From Lojkania enalia (Eukaryota > Ascomycota > Dothideomycetes > Pleosporales): a stretch of DNA of 64,000 nt. This document shows positions 21,173-33,148 of the stretch, one piece after another. Position numbers and translations under genes: made by a program. Below the pieces are notes generated by a model. It had not been told where the DNA came from and did no database searches. It saw only the letters and a list, made by a program, of their open reading frames with translations. Every line of letters begins with the position of its first letter. Within the stretch, counting starts at the first letter, position 1. The stretch spans positions 760,059-824,058 of the forward strand of contig ML986580.1 in NCBI GenBank assembly GCA_010094045.1, in the 5' to 3' direction.

Positions 21173-23980
21173 ATGGAAGCCTTCTCGTTTGCAACCTCCT
21201 CGGATTTGGACAAGCTCTCGGTCCATGTTCGAATGTACACTTCCCCGCTATATCTGTCTATCCCATACTCACTACTATCCAGAGATCGCCTTGATGGCCA
21301 CCAGAGGCCGATACCCTACTCTGTGCTCCTCAAACGTCCGGACCTGAGGCACCGTGCTTCTAATATAAAGTCCGCGAATATCTGAACGAAAAGAACCTAC
21401 TCACTAACAGGCATCAACAGTCCCCATTCCGAACTCTATGTTACCGCCCAGATATGGGCCGACAGCAAACCCTTAACGGTTCCCGTACAGACCGCCTACA
21501 AATCCTTCAAACACGCGCGCGTATGGAATGAATGGCTATCTCTTCCCGTTGCTTATTCGAACCTCCCAGCATCCGCACAACTCGCCATCACAGTTTGGGA
21601 TCTATCACCGGCCGAGGCAACCGAGTCGGACTTACATGCAGTCCCTTTCGGGGGAACCACAATACCTCTTTTTGACAAGGACAACACGCTGCAGAGGGGC
21701 AGGCAGCGGTGCCGGATACATCGCCATAAGGCCGCAGATGGTCTTTCTTCGACCACGACGCCGTGGGTAATACCACCGGCCCGAAAGGAGAGGAAGAGCA
21801 CCGTAGCTGAGGATACAGTTGATGAGCAGGTTGCTGAAATGCAGCGGCTCGAGGAACTTTTGAAAAAGCAGGAGATGGGTGATATACCCCAAAATCAGTG
21901 GCTCGACGCATTGCTGTTTAAAAGGATGATGAAAATAAGGAGCGATGCCTTAAGAGCTGAAGCAATGGCACAGAGTCGGCAAAGCAAGTCTTATTTGAAA
22001 GAGACAAATGGCGACGCCCAGAATGAGACACAGGGAGAACCGGATGATGAGCTATTTTACCTAGATATCGAGCTTCCACGCTTCGACCACTCTATTGTCT
22101 TCGCTGACATAGAATATCCCCCGCCACCTATTTCCAATATTAAGCTCGATACCGACTCTGGAGTCTTGCATCGACCACCACCGGAAGTATCCTTCGGTCC
22201 AGGCATCAACATCAGTGGCTACGAAGATGCCATGGCGGGACGACTCATTCGAATATACGATCCTGAGATTGGCATGAAGGATAACCCAGCCGAGACAAAA
22301 CATCTCAGGCTGATGCGTAACCAACAAACAGATTCTCTAGATCGCGATAGGAAACCTAATGTTAGTGTTCGAGACGAACTAAATGCCATAATGAACTATG
22401 GTCCGCTTCGGGAGATCAAGTTCAAAGACCGGGATTTGATCTGGAAATTTAGATACTATCTGACACGAGACAAAAGGGCGCTGACCAAATTCGTCAAAGC
22501 AGTCAATTGGAGGGAGCCCATAGATGTAAGGCAGGCAGCGCCGATGCTTGAAAAGTGGGCGGAGATCGACATTGACGCTGCCCTTGAGCTACTCGGACCT
22601 TCCTTTGATCATCCAATAGTGAGAGCCTATGCCGTAGAACGTTTGAAGAAGGCCGACGACGATGAGCTGCTCGTATACCTCCTTCAACTAGTGCAAGCCT
22701 TGAAGTATGAGGCCGGCGGTGAGGGTGACGATTCATCGCTGGCACGATTTCTAGTTACGCGGGCAGCCAGTAGCTTTACCTTGGGCAACTTCTTCCATTG
22801 GTATCTCATGGTTGAGATTAGCGATTTTAGCGATGATCAAGCCCCTGAACACCGGGATCTTTTTGCCAAAATAGAATACGATTTCATGTTTGAGCTCGAG
22901 AAGACACCTGAAGGCAGGGAGAAACGGAACACGTTTAAACGTCAAGGAGAGTTGCTTGCCATCCTCACAAAGATATCCAAGGATATTCGCTTTTCGCGCG
23001 AAGACCGCCTTAGAAGGATTGCACATCTCAAGAAATCACTCGCCGATCCCAAGAACGAGTTGATAGCCATCGATCCGCCGCTTCCATTACCTTTAGACCC
23101 GTCAATTCACATCACGGGCATATATCCTGACGATTGCAATGTCCTCAAATCCTCCCTCTTCCCCTTAATCCTAAACTTCAAAACCACCACAAACACGAAG
23201 TATCCCATGATGTTCAAGACAGGCGATGACCTTCGACAAGACCAGCTCGTCATCCAGATCATAACGCTCATGGACCGTCTCCTTCGCAAAGAAAACCTCG
23301 ACCTAAAGTTAACCCCCTACCACATCCTCGCAACCTCCACCCAAGCCGGCGCCATCCAATTCGTCCCCTCAACCACGCTCTCTAGCGCAGTAGCCAAGCA
23401 CAAAGGCTCGCTCCTCGCCTACCTCCGCGCCAACAACCCCGACGATACCGCTCCGCTAAGCGTCCGCAAAGAAGCAATGGACACCTACATCAAATCATGC
23501 GCCGGCTACTGCGTAATAACCTACCTCCTCGGCGTCGGCGATCGGCACCTAGACAACCTCCTCATCTCGCCCTCCGGCCACTTTTTCCACGTCGACTTCG
23601 GCTACATATTAGGTCGGGATCCGAAGCCCTTTGCGCCGCAAATGAAACTCTGCCGCGAGATGATCGAGGGCATGGGCGGCCCAAACCACGCTAATTACCG
23701 CGAATTCAAGGGCTACGCTTTCACGGCGTGGTCCACGTTGAGGAAACAGGCGGGCTTGATCTTGAATTTGTTTGCGCTGATGCAAGGCGCTAATGTGCCG
23801 GATATCAAGGTTGAGCGAGAGGGCGTGGTGAGGAAGGTGCAGGAGAGGATGTGGTTGGATGTCGAGGAGGAGAAGGCCATGCGTGATTTTGAGAGATTGA
23901 TTGAGGAGAGTAAGGATTCGTGGATTGGGGTTGGGATTGATTTGGCACATGGGTTTGTGCAGAATGTTTGGCGCAAGTAG
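21173..23980 (+). CDS. Phosphatidylinositol 3-kinase Vps34 (class III)
   Basis: Exons 21173-21234, 21283-21369 and 21421-23980 give 902 aa, normal for fungal Vps34. Residues 1 to about 200 are the C2 domain (MEAFSFATSSDLDKLSVHVR, RPIPYSVLLKRPDLRH, SELYVTAQIWADSKPL). The PIK helical domain is at about 290-480 (ALTKFVKAVNWREP, AVERLKKADDDELLVYLLQL). The kinase domain runs from about 600 to 900, with FKTGDDLRQDQL at about 646, catalytic loop GVGDRHLDNLL at about 756 and DFG (HVDFGYILG) at about 775. It makes PI3P on endosomes and pre-autophagosomal membranes with Vps15 and Atg6/Beclin. The C-terminus ends NVWRK. The second intron needs an unusual GTCCGC donor, chosen because it alone keeps the C2 frame; the rest is secure. 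It converges on the DUF2439 gene with 112 bp between stops. Confidence 0.93.
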
Positions 23981-24092
23981 GGACCTAGACTTGTTGATGG
24001 GTACCATTTATAGATTTGCAATGCTTAGATACCTAGTTGGAAGTAATATTCGTGATTTGCGGATTTGGCGCCAAGTGCTGAGAGTTGGCTAA

Positions 24093-26477
24093 CTAGGAGT
24101 TATCAACCAACATGCCGATCCCTGCCTCTTCTGCCTCCTTCACAGGCGGTCTCCAGTCAAACAAATCAAACGCCTCGGTACTCCACGGTCCAACATCCGT
24201 ATCTACGGGCGGACTCATAATTTCCACCGCCCCCGCAGCAGCAGCTCCCGCCGCGTTCGTATCCACATTCAAGCTCTGTACCCGCTGAAACCTACACCTC
24301 GGATCCGTCATCTTGACCAAGGCGGCTAACCCAGATTTCAGTTTCTCAGAAGGTTTTTCAATCTCTAAAGACTCTGCAATTTCATATTCTGCGGGGAGAT
24401 CTCTTTTCTTCCAGTCGGTGCTCATGGATGACATGGGCGCGTCATTCTCAGAGCGCACACGTCGAAATGAGCAAATGGGTGAGACATTGGTTGGTTGGCT
24501 GTCCTGTATAGGATCGTCCTCAACTCTAATGGGCTTCTGCGGTTTCTGAAGTAGCAGTGAGAGTTCCGTAGTGGTCATCAGCGGGCCGTTTTTATTCGCT
24601 CCAAGGGGTTGGAGTTGTATATTGGGTGCTGTCTGTTTATGAGACTCAGCCGGGGGAGGTTCAGCCTTTCCAGACTTTTTACGGAGGTCGCCTGTTGATA
24701 GAGCGACAACCTTGCGAGATGAGGTATTTGAGACAGCCGATTGTGGCCGAGGATATCGTACTCTAGGAGGATCTTGGCTGGACGGCTCTGGTATCGCCAA
24801 TACATCACTGACTACTAGTGCTAACTTCTCCTTTTCTTTCCTGACTTTAGCTACTTTTACCATTGGACCAATCTTTGGAGTATCATCTTTCGCTAAATGT
24901 TGCTTTAAAGCTTTCTTTTGAGCTATTGTTTTAGTCTTCACTGTTGGTGCTTGTGACGACTTCCATTGTGCTTTCTCGACGAACTCTGGAGGGTCGGGGG
25001 AGACTATTAGTTGTTGATCCAATAATCCATGAACTATCTCCATATCTTCAAATGCACTTGATGATGATTGGGGTGATAGCGCAACAGCCTGTTTCTTCCT
25101 CCTAGTATTAGTATTTGATGGATGTTGTATCCTTTCTTTAGTTGCTATCACAGCTAGCGATTTCTCTTTCCTGCGGTCAACAAGAGAGTTATTCACATCG
25201 GATAGCCAAAGGACCGGATCATACGCCTGAACCTCAGATTCAGACTTAGACTCAGGCTTCTTTTTCAGTTTCTTTTGCGGCTTCTGGTGATCTGCAGTAG
25301 CAGGCTCGGCTCTTTGCTGTGGTAAAGTTTGGCAGAGTAGCATGCCGCGCCTACTTCCTGACGCAAGGCGCAGCGACTTTGCCTTTGGGTCGCGCGGCGG
25401 TGACCGAGTTGGAGATCGAGCTTTCCGTGAGGTACCTTGAGTCGCCGGCTTAAGGGCGAAGTCAACATTGCTCAAACGGTTCGAGGCACTAACCGGAGGA
25501 GAGGAAGACCGCGGAGGACATTGGGGAATCTCTTTGGCCTTCAGCTGAGGTAGTGGTAATTTCCCACGCGGTAGCTTCGGTGTGGCCTGGACAGGGATCG
25601 CGCCTAGATTAATCTCTCTGCTCGTCGGCGCTGGATTGTCTTGTGGTCGCTTTTTCGGCCCATTTTCCAGTATTGAGTTACTAGGGAGATTGATGTCCGA
25701 CGAGATGTTGTCCGGCTCGGATTGCAAATTTATAACGGCTGCTGCGCTTGGTATCGGCCTGGGCCGTGCTGGCCTTTTTGGGCCCGTAGCCTTCACCGTC
25801 GGTGGTATATCGCGAGGCACTATGGGCTGTTCCACCTCTGAGACACTAGATGAGAGCACAATGAAAGGAGCCTGGTCCGTCCTTTGCCTCTTTGTCGCCC
25901 GTCCTTCTGCCCATTCATTCTCCTTCTCCTTCCGTGCTTCGTATGGCGACTTGATCGGCGTCGCCTTCCCAATGGGCCCTTTTGGCTTTCCTAGGAGCGT
26001 GTTCAAAGATTTGTGCCGCAGCTGTGAGCCGCTACGCAGGGCATTGGTCGGCGGGATTGCTGGACGTGAGAGGGGTCGTAGAAGCGGTGCGGCACCCTTG
26101 CCTGGCGGCGACTCCCTCAGTCTCTTCTCGAACAGAGGCGTGAGGTCGGTCTGCGACACTCCCATTGCATCCGCAACTTCGACCAGCATGCCCTTGTCCA
26201 GCGTCAGCTCGTCGCCCTCGTGCAGTTCGCTGTTGTCCTTCCAGTACGTGTCCCCCAGGAAGTTTCTAGAGGTGTCGTACACCATAACCCTACTATTGAA
26301 GGTATGGAACTTAAGGAAGCCATCCTGCCACCTCTTCTGCTTGCGGCGGATGTCATGGGTGAACAGGCAGCGGAACTCTGCCACTGGCGCCGTGTTCTGC
26401 GATGCGGGGACGGGGGCAAGCCGCGGCGAGCTACGGAGAGGAGCCGTCATGGTGCTGCTGCTCATGCTCATGCTCAT
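24093..26477 (-). CDS. DUF2439 (ZGRF1-like N-terminal) protein, Mte1/Dbl2-like
   Basis: A 794-aa single-exon ORF from ATG at 26477, the first ATG; the open frame continues upstream but without a better start. The DUF2439 domain is at about residues 34-115: EFRCLFTHDIRRKQKRW, DGFLKFHTFNSRVMVYD, GDTYWKDNSELHEGDELTLD, LVEVADAMG. The remaining 680 residues are disordered and rich in Lys, Pro and Ser, with short basic runs (KKRPQDNP, KKLKKKPES). In yeast Mte1 and fission yeast Dbl2 the same domain sits on proteins that bind recombination D-loops and regulate the Mph1/Fml1 helicase; ZGRF1 carries it in animals. That function is transferred by domain and architecture only. The start is 574 bp from the divergent BAR-SH3 gene. 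Confidence 0.8.
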   Translation of the reverse strand: MSMSMSSSTMTAPLRSSPRLAPVPASQNTAPVAEFRCLFTHDIRRKQKRWQDGFLKFHTFNSRVMVYDTSRNFLGDTYWKDNSELHEGDELTLDKGMLVEVADAMGVSQTDLTPLFEKRLRESPPGKGAAPLLRPLSRPAIPPTNALRSGSQLRHKSLNTLLGKPKGPIGKATPIKSPYEARKEKENEWAEGRATKRQRTDQAPFIVLSSSVSEVEQPIVPRDIPPTVKATGPKRPARPRPIPSAAAVINLQSEPDNISSDINLPSNSILENGPKKRPQDNPAPTSREINLGAIPVQATPKLPRGKLPLPQLKAKEIPQCPPRSSSPPVSASNRLSNVDFALKPATQGTSRKARSPTRSPPRDPKAKSLRLASGSRRGMLLCQTLPQQRAEPATADHQKPQKKLKKKPESKSESEVQAYDPVLWLSDVNNSLVDRRKEKSLAVIATKERIQHPSNTNTRRKKQAVALSPQSSSSAFEDMEIVHGLLDQQLIVSPDPPEFVEKAQWKSSQAPTVKTKTIAQKKALKQHLAKDDTPKIGPMVKVAKVRKEKEKLALVVSDVLAIPEPSSQDPPRVRYPRPQSAVSNTSSRKVVALSTGDLRKKSGKAEPPPAESHKQTAPNIQLQPLGANKNGPLMTTTELSLLLQKPQKPIRVEDDPIQDSQPTNVSPICSFRRVRSENDAPMSSMSTDWKKRDLPAEYEIAESLEIEKPSEKLKSGLAALVKMTDPRCRFQRVQSLNVDTNAAGAAAAGAVEIMSPPVDTDVGPWSTEAFDLFDWRPPVKEAEEAGIGMLVDNS

Positions 26478-27051
26478 ACTAATACCGGTCGGGATGCACT
26501 GCCTGCACGATGGGCGCCATAGAGGGCATGATGCCTGGCGAAGGGGAGCGCATAGAATGGGTTGTTGAACGATGGACGACGCGACGGGCAGTGGTGGCGG
26601 ACCGGCGGCGCTTGACCGTTGACGCCTGAGCACGTGTCTCAGGCGAACCCTCTCTGGACCCTGCAACCCTGCTACGCTGCACCCCTCAGGCCGGGCGTCA
26701 CACAATCAGCTCGCAGCACAGCCAGCCCAAGTCTCCCGTCATGACAATCCGTGCAGGATGCAAATTGCGACTGGTAGTGCCCGCCGCACATCATCACTCA
26801 GCAAATCCTCTGCTGGGGCTGAAACGCGCAGCGCGGGGCCTCCCACCTGCTGCCTGTCTGTCTGCCTGCGCCCCCCATGTCCGTCCTCTTGCCCACAAGC
26901 TTTCACCACCTCTGCCATTAAGCGTTAGACACCCCCCCGCTGCGCCGCGGATCGAGTTGCGCGGCTAGCTTCTCCTGCTTGTGACATTAATACTTGCCTT
27001 TTCTTCCCCTCGCTGTCACCCTACATACCCGCGCAATTCCCGGTTGTCACG
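26478..27051. promoter_or_regulatory. Bidirectional promoter region, DUF2439 gene | BAR-SH3 gene
   Basis: GC-rich 574 bp between divergent start codons, with C-runs and pyrimidine tracts (27000-27030 just before the BAR gene start). No further feature. Confidence 0.35.
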
Positions 27052-28605
27052 ATGCAGCGAATGCAGCGCAAGTTTGGCCGCCTGCTGCCCAGAACGCCCA
27101 ATGAAGCTGACGTAGATGCAATGCTGCGTGACTTCAACGACTCGGACAAGATGCTGGAGAGCGTATACCTCTCCCGCTCCTGTTTACAACTTCTGCTGAT
27201 ATTTAACACAGATCGAAGCTGCTGCTAAGCAATGGCGCGACGCGTGGACAAATATCCTCAACCATCAACTATTGGCCGTCGAATATCTCCACTCTTTATA
27301 TAAGCCATTAGGTGCAAAGGGTGCTGAATATGGCTCTCATGTCGCTGTCGACACCCCGCCGGCGACCATGGAGCGCTGCCAACAGTTGCATGAGGCTTTT
27401 GCGGAGCTCAAGACTGACATGATGGAGGAGGTCAAGGATATCGAGAAGAAGCTCGTAATACCAGCCAAGCTAGCAAGGGATTCGCTGAAGCCCATGAAGA
27501 AGGCGATCAAGAAGCGCGAGGATAAGAAGGTGACTCTCAACTTTCTCAATTGCTGATGCAGCGACTAAAAGCTACGCCTCAGGTCGACTACGAGAGATAC
27601 AAAAGCCGCGTCGAATCTCTCCAAAACAAGAAGACTCGTTCCGATCGAGACAACGCAGCCCTAAGCAAGCATGAGGCCGACCTAGCCCGCGCCACCCACG
27701 AATACCAATATGCCGACGAGGGTCTCCGGACTCAACTCCCTAGACTGAACGCAGCCACGTTCTCCCTATTGCCTCATCTCCTTGCAAACCAAATCATTCT
27801 CCAGAATAACCTCATTGGTAACCTATACACAGTGCTCCACCAATACTCCCGGGACCAAGGATACCCCGATCCACCGCCAGAGCTCGAAGACGTGGTTCCG
27901 GAATGGGATGCGAACTTCACATCTCTCCGGAAGGAGATAGAGACTGGTTTTGAGGTATTGAAGGGCGGGAAGGCAATCCACCAGCCCATGAGGCTACCCG
28001 ATAAAGGGGACACTCTCACCGGGCTAGGTATACGGAACAAGGTTATGCCCAGCCGTCGATCAAGTAGCAACAACAGTGTTCCTGCTGTCGGAGGTACATC
28101 CCCCAGGCCGGGCCATCACACTCTGTCACCGCCGTTAGAGGACGGCCCGTCTCCAAATCTCTCCAACAGACCCTCTATGAATTCTCTCAATGCTTCAAAG
28201 CCCAGAATAGGGGCGCACTCGCCAGGACTAAGCCCAACGCCCAGCATAGATCAGTGGGGCAGACACACATCCACTGTGTCGACACTGTCAACCAGCACGA
28301 ATGGACAAGACGATTACTTTGGTAGGCCAAGGAATCCCTCATCGACTTCATTGGCAGGCCTGTCGCCGAACCCAGCAGCTGGAAAGAAGAAGCCCCCACC
28401 ACCTCCGCCGCCAAAAAAGATAGGATCGTTCCACAGCGAGTATGTTACAGCTATGTACGACTTTGACGGCCAAGGAGAAGGCGACCTAGCATTTCGCGAA
28501 GGTGACCGCATCCGAGTGCTGAAGAAGACAGCCAGCTCACAAGACTGGTGGGAGGGTGAGTTGCGGGGACAGAGGGGCAGCTTTCCGGCAAACTACTGTC
28601 GATGA
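27052..28605 (+). CDS. BAR and SH3 domain protein (Rvs167/Hob1-like)
   Basis: Exons 27052-27162, 27212-27529 and 27583-28605 give 483 aa. Residues 1 to about 245 form a BAR domain (helical and charged: MLRDFNDSDKMLES, AAKQWRDAWTNIL, DYERYKSRVESLQNKK, LPRLNAATFSLLPHLLANQI). A Ser/Pro-rich linker follows, with a run of eight prolines just before the SH3 domain at about 425-483 (YVTAMYDFDGQGEGDLAF, WWEGELRGQRGSFPANYC). Fungal amphiphysins bend membranes at endocytic sites and link to actin regulators. Both introns (49 and 53 bp) are phase 0 with clean signals. The N-terminus, MQRMQRKFGRLLPRTPNEA, looks more like the fission-yeast Hob1 branch than budding-yeast Rvs167; the orthology was not tested. 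Confidence 0.9.
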
Positions 28606-29137
28606 ATGCTATCGGTGAAATTCCTTCTAAACGCAAACATATAATAACAAGTTGGCAACTACACGCTCAGACTCCTGTCAACAGGATTACTACGCTCGAA
28701 ATGACCAGTGGAGCCCGACATCAAGCCCAGGCACTCCATCTTGGTCCGCCATAAGGTCACATACGGCACATTTGGGCGATGTCTCTGGCCCTGTGCCCAG
28801 GTGATCCACTACAAAGCGATTTTCTGGTAAGAATAGTTGTTGATAAGTGTTAGTGGTAATATATAGACATTTTTCCTGTAATGTTTTAAACTGGATCGGA
28901 AACTTGCGCGGATGTTTCTGCATGACCCCTGATGCGGGGCCAGAACGAATGGAGGCTAATTTAGCCCCCACCAAGACTAGCTCCCGTGATGCGGCCCCCG
29001 GGGCGCTTCCGGAATCACAGGGTACAGGAGCCTCAGCTGGCGTCGCGAGGCTTGCAGCCGCATACATAAGTAAGCCCTGTCCAGCTTCCCCAGGCCGACG
29101 ACGGCTGCATCGCCAATGCTACTTCAGGGGGATAGCC
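28606..29137. other. Intergenic region
   Basis: 532 bp between the BAR-SH3 stop and the next start. GC-rich palindromic bits such as GGCCCCCGGGGCG lie near 29000. No gene seen. Confidence 0.4.
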
Positions 29138-30305
29138 ATGGCTGAGAAGACGGTACGTCCTCGTCTCCAACTCTATTCTTATCTTTGACTAGCAATCCAA
29201 GAGACCTTCCCTAACTTTAGCGTAGGGCCATGCCGAAGTCGACGAATACCTAGAGCCACCTTTCAAAGAGCGGCCGATCCCTCCTCATCCCACGTGGACT
29301 CCGCTCGCGGCTTCTCAATACTCAATCGCAAATGGCGACATCAGTCCCCAGCCCGTTCTTGATACCGCGACTTCGATACCTTTGACGCCGTTAGATTCGC
29401 TACCAACCATCTTCAAGACAGAGAATGGACAAATCGAACTAGTTGAAGGCGACATCAAGGGTTTCCTCGAGAAAGAGCTAGATTTATCCCGTCTGAACAT
29501 AATACACGGTCACCTTTGGATGGCGGGTCGGCCGCTACGCGCGCACCCCTTGCACCGCTACAAATTGATGGGCTTTGAACTGCTACACACGCAGCAGATG
29601 GACCTACATCTGCTCAAATTCTCGAATAAGCTCTTAGTGAAACCTTTGCCCGAGTGGATGCTGAGCTACGACTTCTGGAAGGAGCACATCTGTGGTAGTG
29701 AGAAATCCCATCTTTACAAGTCTGCTAGCGGGTTCATTGTGTCGTGGGTTTGGCTACTCTGCACGCCGCTAGATCTGAAGCTCGCCCACGACCAGTCCCT
29801 ATTACCGTCATTCGTCACCTGGCACTGGTGGAAGGACTTCATACAAGACTTCTATAAACATATTGACATGAACGCGCTAGATCAAGTCAATATGCGCTAC
29901 CATTTTGGCGATCTGCGCCTGGGCAGAATCAACTCAATATATCGGTCGCGCTTTTTGTTTACACATTTTGTGCGCGGCTATCTTTACGGCTATAACCGCT
30001 ATGCTGTCTTCTTCCAACGAAACTTTGGCTGGATTTTGGTCGTCTTCGTCTTCTTCTCACTCGTTCTTTCGGCAATGCAGGTTGGCATCGGGGTCGAGCC
30101 AGCAGCTGGGTCCATGGCCTTCATACGTGCCTCATACGGATTCGTCGTTTTCTCAATGGTTAGTGTTGCTGGCGTCCTTGGGTCTGTGGGCCTCCTGTTC
30201 TTCTACATATACTTTTACAATATGGCTAAAGCGATATCACACGCCAAGTCAGAGAGGAAACGACGGAAGCTTCTAGCCGACAAACGCAAGGCAAAAGCTC
30301 CCTAA
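29138..30305 (+). CDS. Conserved fungal two-TM membrane protein (possibly DUF6601)
   Basis: A 15-nt first exon, 29138-29152 (MAEKT), and exon 2, 29226-30305, give 364 aa. The split is inferred because the long frame has no ATG near its start and is open back to a TAG acceptor at 29225. The soluble part holds FLEKELDLSRLNIIHGHLWM, LLHTQQMDLHL, WHWWKDFIQDF and RYHFGDLRLGRINSIYR. Two hydrophobic helices follow (GWILVVFVFFSLVLSAMQ and VAGVLGSVGLLFFYIYFY), then a basic tail (SERKRRKLLADKRKAK). I recall this pattern from fungal proteins filed under DUF6601 but could not check it. No function known. The 3' end faces the next gene with 58 bp between stops. Confidence 0.75.
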
Positions 30306-30363
30306 AGTTGTAACTATATTTTGCGTTCGGAGATATCGAGAACACTCATGCTTGAACGGACAT

Positions 30364-31161
30364 TTACAATTCATCCCGCGACTGCTCGGCTTTTTTCACC
30401 TGGAAAGCCTCGATCGTAAATTCGATCTCATTCTTCTCTTTCCTCGTGTGCTCCAAGCGTGCGAGCACCGCACCATCCTTTGGCTCCGTGGAATAGTTCT
30501 CGAGGTCCTCGAAGAGCCCTGGAAAAGAGTTAGTGCACATGTCTTCCCATCAAAAACGCTCTAAAGGCTTTTGCCTACCCTCACAATCACTTCCAACGCT
30601 GCCTGCTTCGGTTTCTGGTTCGTCAACCCACAGTGGCATTATTGGATAAATTGCACCCGGCGCAAAGAACACGACATCTTCCTGCATGCTGAAACGCCTT
30701 TGCGTCGGGTTCCTTTGCAACCACTCCCTAACCCCAAATGGTAGCTCTTCAAGACCCATCTTTAACAATTCCCTCTCATTTCCATGCTTGTCTACTCCAC
30801 CCCACGAACCAGGATAAAGTTGCTTGTTGTAGAAAACCTTGAGCTCGGGTGCAAAATCCTTCAGTGTCGGATAGAGCTCTCCCAATCGATAGATTTCCGC
30901 GTTGAAGATAGCCTTATTCTGGCACTTCTTAGTGTAGGAGGAGAGGTCGGAGTCTTTCCATTTTGGAGACCAGATTTCACCCACGGGTGTTGGTTCAGGA
31001 ATTGCTGACGAGCTCGATGAAGATGAGGATGAGGATGATGCCGCCGATGAAGAGGATGACGAAGCAGACGAGACACTTGATGAAGATGTAGCAGATTCAG
31101 ATTCCGACGCAAAGGCATTTGCAGCGAGTAGCGCCGGCGAGAGAAGTGTGAGGAGCCTCAT
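30364..31161 (-). CDS. Secreted serine-rich protein of unknown function
   Basis: Exons 30579-31161 and 30364-30518 give 245 aa. Signal peptide at residues 1-18 (MRLLTLLSPALLAANAFA), then about 35 residues that are almost all Ser and Ala, a linker typical of wall-exposed fungal proteins. A globular part of about 190 residues follows, with two Cys and conserved-looking blocks (IWSPKWKDSDLSSYTKKC, YPGSWGGVDKHGNERELL, FAPGAIYPIMPLWVDEPE). Exon 2 ends EFTIEAFQVKKAEQSRDEL; a C-terminal DEL could act as a weak ER-retention-like tail, which would argue against full secretion. The intron (60 bp) has a GTAGGC donor. I do not recognise the family. Confidence 0.75.
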
Positions 31162-32177
31162 AGTTAAGAGAAATGTTTAATCACTATTCAAGAGAATTAT
31201 TGCGCCTAGTAAGAGATTCTTTAATCAGGCATGAAAATAAAAAGGCGAAGAACAGAAAGACCGGAGCAAAAGATGACAGCTCTCTTTGTTTATTCGCAAG
31301 CTACCTACCCATAGTTCCTATATACCTTCCAACAAGTCCTCAAAATTTGTGCTGTCTGTCCTTTACTACGTCTTGGCTAGTTTGATACGCTTCCGCATCG
31401 TTTTTCCGCCATCCATATTAAGAGCCGGGGTCTGAGGCGACGCGACAAGAACGCGATAGATTAATAGGACACGGTGGACTAACAAATGCTGCTGTTTCCA
31501 ATGCGTGAGAGGACAGATTTCGAGGAGGATGGAAATGAGGTCTATAGCGTAGTATCACTTGAATTGTTCCCGGGTGCGGAAGGTTAAGGCGCTGCGCACG
31601 TGCTGGACGGATGTTCATTCCGAAATTCTTTGAATTTTAGTCGCGCCCTTCCAACCTTGTTCTCTTTGCCTTCATCGCATGACCTCCCATCTCGATGATC
31701 ACGGCTATCCTCGCTTTCATCCGAGTCTCGCGGCCTTTTGAGGGTCCTGCAGCATGACGTTCCTGGATCGTTTCAAGCGAAGATCGACATCTAGGGGCCT
31801 TGTCCTACAACCACGCCCAACCAACCACCAGCCATTAGCCACCGCCTCAACTGCTGTCTATCTCGAAACAAGATAGATGACCGCTAGCCAATTGTTAGTG
31901 GGTGGCAGACAGCTGTCAAACGGCATGGGTGGACCGTTATCTGCATCGCGCCACCGCTACGCGATGTCGAATATTAATGGTAGGCCAGGAGCAGGTTTCT
32001 GGACCTGGTTTCTGGGAGTTTGGAGGTATGATGTTTGGGATGTTTAAGAGTCATGTTAAGAAATCGATGGAATTCTATGCTTGCTCTATGCTGGATGGTC
32101 TTTGCGAGAATCTTTTATACGCTTCCTTAATCATTCAATTACATATCTAGTACGACTCGCAAAGCAAACATATCAAG
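31162..32177. other. Divergent intergenic region
   Basis: About 1 kb between two divergent starts. ORFs 31418-31618 (minus) and 31902-32150 (plus) have no domain. Nothing further seen. Confidence 0.4.
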
Positions 32178-33148
32178 ATGGGATTCTCGCCCGCCTCCCG
32201 CAAATCAGAACTTGGCAAATTGCCCGCACAAGAGCCCAAAACTCCAAGAGAAGTTGTTGACCCAGACCAGAGAGATAAAGCAACTATAATCTCTCCCGAA
32301 AAGCCACTGCCTAGTCGCACCACATCAACTCGCATACAACAACCCATCTATCCTTCCAGTACGCAATACACACACAGCGACAATGAAAAGCTCGAACGCC
32401 CAGGCCTCAAACGCCGACGCACAACCGCCCAAACCCGCTACATCGACATGCTCCTAGCCCTCGACACCGTCCCTCGCCTTCACAACATCCTCGCCTCCTT
32501 CTTCACCTGGATACTCCTCGCCGGCTACATTGTCTTCCCCGCGACCTTTAACAAAATCCAAGAAGACTCCTCCCTTGACGACGCCGCAGACTCTAGACTC
32601 AAAGCCCAAGCCCTAGCCACCGTCCGGAACACACCATTACTATATGTTGCGGCGTTTGCGTGCGGGATCGGAGTTTTAGGTTGCTTGTGGCTATGGTGGA
32701 AGTGGAGGAAGAATTATATATGGGTGATTAACCGGATTTTTTTACCGGCGTTGATGAATAGTATTGCGGGATTGATATCTACACTCGTTAATATTTATTC
32801 CGCGCAGGATGGTATGCTCCCTACCTCCCTTATTTTTCTATATTTATTTCTTGTATTCGGACGAATGTAGACCTTTGTGTGCTGATTAGGGGCCCAGGAC
32901 AATACTCCGTCACGGCGAAGGTCACGATTATTGTCACGGCAGTGTGCTCGGTTGTTACCGCCGCACTGTTTTTGCTATATAATAGTGTGATGCTAGAACT
33001 CGTGAAACGGAAGCACGCAAGAGAAACCAGGGCAGTAGAGAGTAGGTTAACGGGAGGGAGTGATTATGTGGGGCAGGAGAAAGAGATGAGGAGAAAAGAT
33101 GTCGGAAGAGGGCATGTTGTCGGGGCGGACCCGGGACGTGTGGTTTAG
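32178..33148 (+). CDS. Four-TM fungal membrane protein of unknown function
   Basis: Exons 32178-32811 and 32871-33148 give 303 aa. A basic, proline-rich cytosolic N-terminus of about 85 residues (ending LKRRRTTAQTRYIDM) precedes four hydrophobic helices: ILASFFTWILLAGYIVF, LLYVAAFACGIGVLGCLW, LPALMNSIAGLISTLVNIYS and VTIIVTAVCSVVTAALFLLY. A charged tail follows. The acceptor at 32870 was preferred over the later TTAG because only it keeps the frame (DLCVLIRGPGQYSVTAKV). Similar small tetraspan proteins are common in Pezizomycotina; no function can be assigned. Third-position GC is high up to about 32640 and then falls, an abrupt change in codon use within the gene. Confidence 0.8.

Noticed and set aside
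25582..26568. A 328-codon plus-strand ORF
   Set aside because: Antisense shadow of the DUF2439 gene; composition mirrors its Ser/Arg-rich coding strand.
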